In this document: in pieces, positions 28,005-32,850 of the stretch
Numbering within the stretch: the first letter of the stretch is position 1
Layout of the letters: each line of letters begins with the position of its first letter
NCBI GenBank assembly: GCA_946534105.1
Contig: CAMNCG010000018.1
Coordinates: 1 to 32,850, forward strand
Source of the DNA: an uncultured Verrucomicrobiota bacterium
GTDB taxonomy: Bacteria > Verrucomicrobiota > Kiritimatiellia > RFP12 > UBA3636
Direction: 5' to 3'
Length of the DNA: 32,850 bases
Notes under the pieces: model-generated
The model's database searches: none
Seen by the model: only the letters and a program-made list of their open reading frames with translations
Told to the model about the DNA's origin: nothing
Translations under genes and position numbers: made by a program

Positions 28005-29240
28005 ATGGCTGGCATTCTCTACATCGACATGGTGCCGAACAATCCGAGCCAGATTCTGAAGCTGGCCGGAATCCGGCGCTACGCCGGATTGAGCGGAATG
28101 GAGGTCGCCACTGTCACACGCGACGAACTGCGCCAAAGGGATGTCCGGTCGTTTATCGCCGACTACCGTCCGGGCGGCGTGATCGTCGAGGGATCCGGTC
28201 GCACGGTCGATTACATGCCAGACGTCCTCGGTGCCATCCCCGCCTCCTATATCGAATACCCGGCGGAGGCAATGGCTGGCAGGGCCCCCGATGTCGTGAT
28301 CGACGACGCGGCGGTGGCCAATGCCGCGTTTCGCGAACTTTCGCGATGGAAGCCCGCCGCCTTCGCCGCCGTCGGGTTCATCGTCCCGCACCCGTGGTCG
28401 CGAATGCGAGTCGATGCATTCCTGCGGTGCTGCAGGAAGGAGGGGGCGGAATGTGAAGTTTTTCCGGCGAACTGGCCGGAGTCGGAGGAGAGCCGTTTCG
28501 AGCGGTTGTCAGACTGGATCGCCGATTTGCCAGGCCATACCGCGATTTTCACCGCCAGCGACGCCACTGCCGAGACCGTGGAACGCGCGGCAATCGCCGC
28601 GCACCGCCACATTCCGAAGGATATTTCGATCTGTTCCACGGACAACATATCCAAAATCTGCGAAAATGCCCCAATTCCCTTGACTTCGATCCAGCTCGAT
28701 TTCGAGCGGATAGGTTTTGTCGCCGCTCGGGCGCTTGTGGAGATTCTGGCATCGAGAAGCCGCCGATTTCAATCGTTTTCCGCCGAATACAATCGAACCG
28801 GTCGCCGTCGGGCGCTATCGAATGCTATCGGCAAATCGGCAATTCCCATCGGCCCGCTGCTGGTCACGCGCCGCAAATCGACCTCCGGCCGAGGGCGGCA
28901 CGAGCCTTGGATACTCCGGGCGGTGGAAATCATCCGTGCCGAGGCTTGCAACGGCATCACGATCACCGGTGTCATCGACCGTCTGGAGAAGGATATGGGG
29001 CGAACCGTCCCGCGCCGCACCTTCGACCTGCGTTTCCGCGAGGCGATGGGGCACACGGCAAACGAGGAACTCCTCTCCGTCAGGCTGGAAAGCGCCTGCG
29101 CGCTGCTGGCGCAGACCGACACGCCCGTCACCATCGTCCACGACTTCTGCGGCTTCGGCTGCTACAGCGCGCTCGATGCCGCATTTCGCTCCCGTTTCGG
29201 GATGTCCATGGGGACGTGGCGCGGACGGAATTTTCGATAG
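28005..29240 (+). CDS. XylR-family regulator (sugar-binding domain + AraC HTH), second cassette copy
   Basis: A 411-residue paralogue of the 17326 regulator. The sensor covers about residues 2-255 (GILYIDMVPNN, then AIFTASDATAETVERAAIA and ISICSTDN). GPLLVTRRKSTSGRGRHEPW joins it to the AraC HTH (about 305-408, ending RSRFGMSMGTWRGRNF). It lacks the repeat-encoded insertion of its paralogue; instead a short Arg/Ser-rich linker (about 250-280) separates the domains. It precedes the beta-strand-repeat gene at 29442, repeating the gene order of the first cassette. The base composition of the linker and sensor is somewhat less GC-biased than its neighbours. Start at 28005 fits paralogue alignment. 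Confidence 0.9.
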   Translation: MAGILYIDMVPNNPSQILKLAGIRRYAGLSGMEVATVTRDELRQRDVRSFIADYRPGGVIVEGSGRTVDYMPDVLGAIPASYIEYPAEAMAGRAPDVVIDDAAVANAAFRELSRWKPAAFAAVGFIVPHPWSRMRVDAFLRCCRKEGAECEVFPANWPESEESRFERLSDWIADLPGHTAIFTASDATAETVERAAIAAHRHIPKDISICSTDNISKICENAPIPLTSIQLDFERIGFVAARALVEILASRSRRFQSFSAEYNRTGRRRALSNAIGKSAIPIGPLLVTRRKSTSGRGRHEPWILRAVEIIRAEACNGITITGVIDRLEKDMGRTVPRRTFDLRFREAMGHTANEELLSVRLESACALLAQTDTPVTIVHDFCGFGCYSALDAAFRSRFGMSMGTWRGRNFR

Positions 29241-29297
29241 TGTCTCGTCCTCAAACTCCATGACACCATCCTTGCCCAACTTCCGTCATGCGTCGTT

Positions 29298-29336
29298 GTT
29301 GCCAATCGCCGTATGGACACTACGTCTTTTGGCAAC
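29298..29336. promoter_or_regulatory. Inverted repeat GTTGCCAA...TTGGCAAC
   Basis: Perfect 8-bp arms (29298-29305 and 29329-29336) lie in the 200-bp gap before the surface-protein gene. Spacing (31 bp between arm starts, about three helical turns) would suit a dimeric regulator, for example the product of the gene just upstream. Binding is untested. Confidence 0.4.
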
Positions 29337-29410
29337 GCCGTGGGAGTGAAGCGTTTTCTGCGGGAGAAAAAACTTTGCCGGATTATGGAGGTGCCATCGC
29401 CAAAAGCGGC

Positions 29411-29416
29411 TATGAT
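29411..29416 (+). promoter_or_regulatory. -10 box before the second surface-protein gene
   Basis: TATGAT in GGCTATGATAG, 26 bp before the ATG at 29442, with AAAGGAG between. There is no recognisable -35 at the proper spacing, suggesting dependence on an activator. Confidence 0.4.
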
Positions 29417-29441
29417 AGTCGGCGAAAGGAGACACAACCTC

Positions 29442-32084
29442 ATGAACAAGACTGTTCCCAAATTCTGCCTTGCATTCGTGGTCGCCGCGCACAGCGCAGT
29501 GGCGTTCGCCTACACGACCTCCATCTCCGACACCTCCGGCTACATCGTGCAGTCGGCCAGCGACAGCGCGGGGAAGAACTCGATCATCGACGGCGCGAAT
29601 TTCCCCGGCGGCGCGCCGGTCGCGGGCAACGACTACCTCGTCAACAACGGGCGCGACACGCGCTCTCCCGGCACCGACAAGGCCGCGAGCGTGTTCCAAG
29701 GCGACTCGTTCACGCTTGACGGCGGCGCGCGCTTCATCCTCAAGGGGAAAGGCTCGTCGATCGAGATCGCCGACTTCCGCATCTACAACGCGCTTGTCTC
29801 CCAGGGCGACGGGGCCTCCGACAAGACGCTGAAGGGCGCCATGACGGTTTTTGGCGTTCCGTCCGCGCCGTCGATTTTCCAAGGCTCCGGCAACGGTGGC
29901 GTGCGGCGGACGTACGTCGACGCCGACGTCTCCGGCGCTTCCGGGACGTGCCTCAAAATCCAGCGCACCGCAAGTGACGGCGCGGACGGCTCCGGCGCGC
30001 AGTTCTACTGCTTCCTCCGCGGCGACAACTCCGGCTACAACGGATCGATCGAGGTCGAAGGCGCCGGCAACGGCGTCTGCCTCGCGGTGGCCTCCTCCTC
30101 GTCGCTCGGCGCTTCGCCCTCGCTTGCGCTCGACAACGACACCGCGCGTCTTTTCGGCGCGTCCTCCGGCACCGTGGCGATCAAGGGTGCCGCGATCACC
30201 GTTGCCGGCTCCACGATCGGCGTCTACACCGCGAGCGGCTCCAACATCGGCCTCTCCATCGGCGGCGGCTCGACGATTTCCGGGACGGGCACGCTCGTCG
30301 TGAAAAACAGCGGCGCCAACGGAACCACCTACCGCGCTGTCGAATTCGGCGACGTCGCGATCTCCGGCATCGACGGCATCGCCACCGACGGCACGGGCGT
30401 CCTGGCGCTCGGCAGCGGCTACTCCAATTCCTCGATCCCGCTCGCGGTCGCGCAGACGAACGACTTCGCGGTGGCCGACGGCGCGAGCGCCGGAGCGGTC
30501 TCCGTCACCGGCGGCGCGACGGTCTCGCTCGCGGGCGGCGCCACGTTCGCCTCGCTCTCGCTGGACGGCTTTGCATCCGGCGCGACCGCGATCCGCAAGC
30601 CGCTCGCCGCGGATCCGCTCGTCGTGACCGGCTCGCTCTCGCTGCCGTCCGGCGCGTCCGTCTCCGTCGAATTCACGGACTCCGACGCCGAGTCGCTCTC
30701 CTCCTCCGCTTCGTTCACGGTTCTCACGGCGGCCGGCGCCATCGACGCCTCCGCGTTCACGGCCTCGGCGCCTTCGCTTTCCTCCATCGAGGGCGGGACG
30801 TTCTCCGTCGTTTCCGGCGACGGCACGAACTCCCTTGTCTACACGCTCCCCAAGGCGATGGTCTTCCTGACGGCGTCGGACACCGCCTCCAGCGGCTCGT
30901 CGTTCGCCTCCGCCGCGCGCTGGAGCGACGGACAGACCCCGCACGCGGACGCGCTCTACTTCGTCAAATCGGGCCTGCAGCTCCGCGCGCCGGACGGCGC
31001 GGCGGGCGCGTTCCCCGCCTCTCCGCTCACGATCCTCGCCGGCGGCAAGTTCTCCGCGCAGGGCGCGACCGTGACGGTCCCGGACCTGCGCCTCGAAAGC
31101 GGCGCGATCATGAACTCCACGCGCGCGCAGGGCAGCGACGTCGCGGGCGCCGCGACCGTCTCCGGCTCCGATTCCGCGCCCGTGGAGCTGCTGCTGCAGG
31201 TGTACCACGAGAACGGCAAGCGGGAGACGAGCCGCACGCTCGGCGTCTCGGCGGCCGTCTCCGGCACGGGTCCCGTGCGCATGGCCTACGAGTCCTCGAC
31301 CTCGTCCGACTATGCGCCGAACGCCTCCTACCCCGGCATTTTCCGCTTCTCCGGCGACAACGCGGCGTTCACGGGAACGTGGCGGATCGAGAACTTCGCG
31401 GTCAAGGCGGCGTTCGCGTCCGCCGCCGCAGTCGGCGGCGCGTCCGCGATCCATTTCCGCAGCAACGGCGTGTTCTCCGCAGAGAGCTCGTTCACGATCC
31501 CCGCCTCGGTCGCGCTCGTCGTCGAAAACACCGGCACCGTCTCCACGGACACGGCCCGGACGAACGGCGGAACGTTCGAGGTCGCGAACGGCGAAACGCT
31601 CGTCGCGGGCGCCGCGCCTTCCGGCGACGGAATCGTGCGAAAAACCGGTGCCGGAACGCTCCGCCTCGCAGCGGGCTGCAATACGACCGGGCAGTTCAAC
31701 GTCAAGGAGGGAACCGTCCTGTTCGACGGCTCGTTCGCGAGCGGAGACGCAAACGCGGTCGTCCGCGACGGCGCGGCCATCGGCGGCACGGGGACCGTCA
31801 AGAAGGCGCAGTTCGAGGACGGCTCCCTCTTCGCCGTGGACCTGGATGCGGCCGAACCGCTCACCATCGACACGCTCGTCCTCGCCGGCGAGCCGGCGCT
31901 GGCCGTTTCCGGATCGTCGCTCCCCGACCGGTTCGCGGTGGCGAAGGTGGGGTCGATCTCCGGAACGCTGCCGGAAAAGGTCGTCGCGCAGCTCTCCGGC
32001 GGCGGCTCCCGCCACGTGAACCTGACGCTTTCGGACGGCGTGATCTACGCCTCGGCCATCCCGTTCGTCATGGTCGTGCGGTAG
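29442..32084 (+). CDS. Secreted beta-strand-repeat (PATR-like) surface protein ending FVMVVR
   Basis: An 880-residue protein starting at 29442 after AAAGGAGACACAACCTC; an earlier in-frame ATG lies ahead of the likely promoter. The signal peptide is about residues 1-23 (CLAFVVAAHSAVAFA). The first half opens with NFPGGAPVAGNDYLV and the second with RWSDGQTPHADALYFV (Trp494), matching the two-half layout of the 18795 protein. RGDNSGYNGSIEV and SGDNAAFTGTW are shared landmarks. A passenger-associated repeat, VRKTGAGTLRLAAG, then FNVKEGTVLFDG, lies at about 730-765. There is no beta-barrel; the end is AIPFVMVVR. Very Ser/Ala/Gly rich. Probably exported to the cell surface; ligand unknown. Confidence 0.82.
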   Translation: MNKTVPKFCLAFVVAAHSAVAFAYTTSISDTSGYIVQSASDSAGKNSIIDGANFPGGAPVAGNDYLVNNGRDTRSPGTDKAASVFQGDSFTLDGGARFILKGKGSSIEIADFRIYNALVSQGDGASDKTLKGAMTVFGVPSAPSIFQGSGNGGVRRTYVDADVSGASGTCLKIQRTASDGADGSGAQFYCFLRGDNSGYNGSIEVEGAGNGVCLAVASSSSLGASPSLALDNDTARLFGASSGTVAIKGAAITVAGSTIGVYTASGSNIGLSIGGGSTISGTGTLVVKNSGANGTTYRAVEFGDVAISGIDGIATDGTGVLALGSGYSNSSIPLAVAQTNDFAVADGASAGAVSVTGGATVSLAGGATFASLSLDGFASGATAIRKPLAADPLVVTGSLSLPSGASVSVEFTDSDAESLSSSASFTVLTAAGAIDASAFTASAPSLSSIEGGTFSVVSGDGTNSLVYTLPKAMVFLTASDTASSGSSFASAARWSDGQTPHADALYFVKSGLQLRAPDGAAGAFPASPLTILAGGKFSAQGATVTVPDLRLESGAIMNSTRAQGSDVAGAATVSGSDSAPVELLLQVYHENGKRETSRTLGVSAAVSGTGPVRMAYESSTSSDYAPNASYPGIFRFSGDNAAFTGTWRIENFAVKAAFASAAAVGGASAIHFRSNGVFSAESSFTIPASVALVVENTGTVSTDTARTNGGTFEVANGETLVAGAAPSGDGIVRKTGAGTLRLAAGCNTTGQFNVKEGTVLFDGSFASGDANAVVRDGAAIGGTGTVKKAQFEDGSLFAVDLDAAEPLTIDTLVLAGEPALAVSGSSLPDRFAVAKVGSISGTLPEKVVAQLSGGGSRHVNLTLSDGVIYASAIPFVMVVR

Positions 32085-32119
32085 CTCCGAAAGTTCTTGG
32101 CCACATTTTTAGTTTTCCC

Positions 32120-32278
32120 ATGAGCAAATCCACCACCACAGACCTGTTTCAACTTATCAAGGCGACATCTATACGGACGCTTTTCACGCTTGTCTTCATG
32201 GGCGGCGCGGGGTGCGCGACCGCCGCCGGCGGTGGCGCGATAGGTCAAGCCATGCCGTCGCCGCCTACGAACTCATGA
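32120..32278 (+). pseudogene. Truncated gene start with lipoprotein signal
   Basis: A 52-codon frame has a hydrophobic stretch and a lipobox-like end (TLFTLVFMGGAGC), then Ala/Gly-rich residues and a stop. A GH5 fragment follows in another frame, so this may be the 5' end of a secreted glycosidase gene that lost its middle. It could also be chance. Confidence 0.4.
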
Positions 32279-32289
32279 ACGAACCCGTG
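32233..32289 (+). pseudogene. Fragment of a GH5 glycoside hydrolase (acid/base motif)
   Basis: In the frame starting at 32233 the sequence reads WRDRSSHAVAAYELMNEPV, the strand-4 motif of GH5 enzymes with the acid/base glutamate (compare YGYDLVNEPM in the intact fusion protein at 22434). Flanking residues on both sides are not recognisable and the frame runs into the duplicated AraC tail. A remnant. Confidence 0.65.
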
Positions 32290-32328
32290 ACACAGCGTCC
32301 GGGGCCCGCCCCGCAGGCGAAGGGGAAA

Positions 32329-32409
32329 ACGCCCGCGCGGATCAATGGGAGTTACGCCATTGCGACATGGTCGCGCCCGTGCGCGCCTTGAATACGCGCT
32401 TGAAGTGGC
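32329..32409. repeat. 80-bp direct repeat, copy 2, with AraC tail on the minus strand
   Basis: Near-identical to 27486-27565. On the minus strand (32410-32342) it encodes GHFKRVFKARTGATMSQWRNSH-stop, the last helix region of an AraC HTH; similarity to the other copy stops abruptly after GAAGTGG. Confidence 0.88.
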
Positions 32410-32410
32410 C

Positions 32411-32850
32411 GCGAAGTCGCTCGTCACCGAGCCGGTCGTCTCCGGCGACGGCCATGTGCGCTATCTCCCCTACCAACCTCCGAACCGCGAGTGGGGCGTC
32501 CGCCGCGTTTCCGTGCCAGACGACGCGGCGGACATCGTCGCGCGTCGCTTGTCGGCTCCGCGCCGCCCTCCCGCCCCTTCCTCGCCGAATCCCCGCCTCC
32601 GGGCCGGCCCGGGAACACCCCCAAAACCGCACCGAATTCCATGTGAAATATCCATTTATTATCAAATGAATATCGCGCGAGAATTCGGCGCGTTTTCGGG
32701 CGGTCCGGGCCAAGGTCCGGGCGGTGGTCTCGCGCGCATCGGGCGCGGCTTTGGGATCGGCGCGGAGGGGGTGCGGAGGGGGAAGCGGAGCCTAGGGGGG
32801 CGCACATGCCGCGCCAGGGCGCACACGCAAGCGCAAGCCCGCGTACGGGC
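32411..32850. other. No assignable gene
   Basis: One plus-strand frame (about 32410-32540) reads KSLVTEPVVSGDGHVRYLPY, then PDDAADIVARRL, and looks protein-like, but I cannot match it to a family and it has no start. The stretch 32640-32685 is a short AT-rich island (CCATTTATTATCAAATG) in GC-rich DNA, possibly a promoter on either strand. The remainder to the window end is GC-rich without a convincing frame. Confidence 0.3.

Noticed and set aside
29286-32015. 909-residue minus-strand open frame
   Set aside because: Shadow of the PATR-like gene; Arg/Glu-rich without recognisable fold.

Overview
The window is GC-rich, tightly packed and dominated by carbohydrate catabolism. It most resembles a polysaccharide-degrading member of the PVC superphylum (Kiritimatiellota / Lentisphaerota / Verrucomicrobiota type). 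This is an inference from three things: XylR-type regulators (periplasmic-binding-like domain plus AraC HTH) beside glycoside hydrolases, large secreted beta-strand-repeat proteins, and many palindromic dispersed repeats. No rRNA, tRNA, CRISPR array, transposase or phage gene was seen.

Layout. (1) 3-863, plus: the 3' part of an AAA-ATPase-like/PD-(D/E)XK protein cut by the window edge. (2) 11298-1015, minus: a probable seven-gene operon of TIM-barrel sugar isomerase, Gfo/Idh/MocA oxidoreductase, secreted clan GH-A hydrolase, large secreted three-repeat protein, nagB, nagA and a second atypical Gfo/Idh/MocA protein. A divergent XylR-type regulator (11448) shares its promoter region. (3) 12652-17102: a divergent pair of a GH27 alpha-galactosidase with a small zinc-ribbon protein (minus) and a GH2 beta-mannosidase-like enzyme (plus), a combination suited to galactomannan side chains and oligomers. 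(4) 17237-24626, plus: XylR-type regulator, secreted beta-strand-repeat protein, secreted metallo-beta-lactamase-fold hydrolase, then a CE4-like deacetylase/GH5 fusion. (5) 24627-27030: gene remnants, a leaderless-looking pectate-lyase-3-like protein (minus) and a YitT-family membrane protein (plus). (6) 27031-27834: remnants and dispersed repeats. (7) 27835-32084, plus: a second XylR-type regulator plus beta-strand-repeat protein pair. (8) 32085-32850: debris of a lipoprotein signal, a GH5 fragment and an AraC tail.

How it fits together. The genes describe import-independent steps of glycan use: secreted hydrolases, exo-glycosidases, GlcNAc-6-P deacetylation and deamination, and sugar oxidation/isomerisation, each locus with its own sugar-sensing AraC/XylR regulator. 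Two regulator + surface-protein cassettes (17.2-21.4 kb and 27.8-32.1 kb) share paralogous genes. Their promoters share tandem TTTTCAAC octamers, a -35 TTGGCG, a 17-bp spacer, TGCTAGACT, and a similar leader. Three secreted proteins end in the same short motif, F-V-[LM]-x-[IV]-R-stop. Perfect palindromes sit in frame inside three coding regions. These are the features most worth following up.
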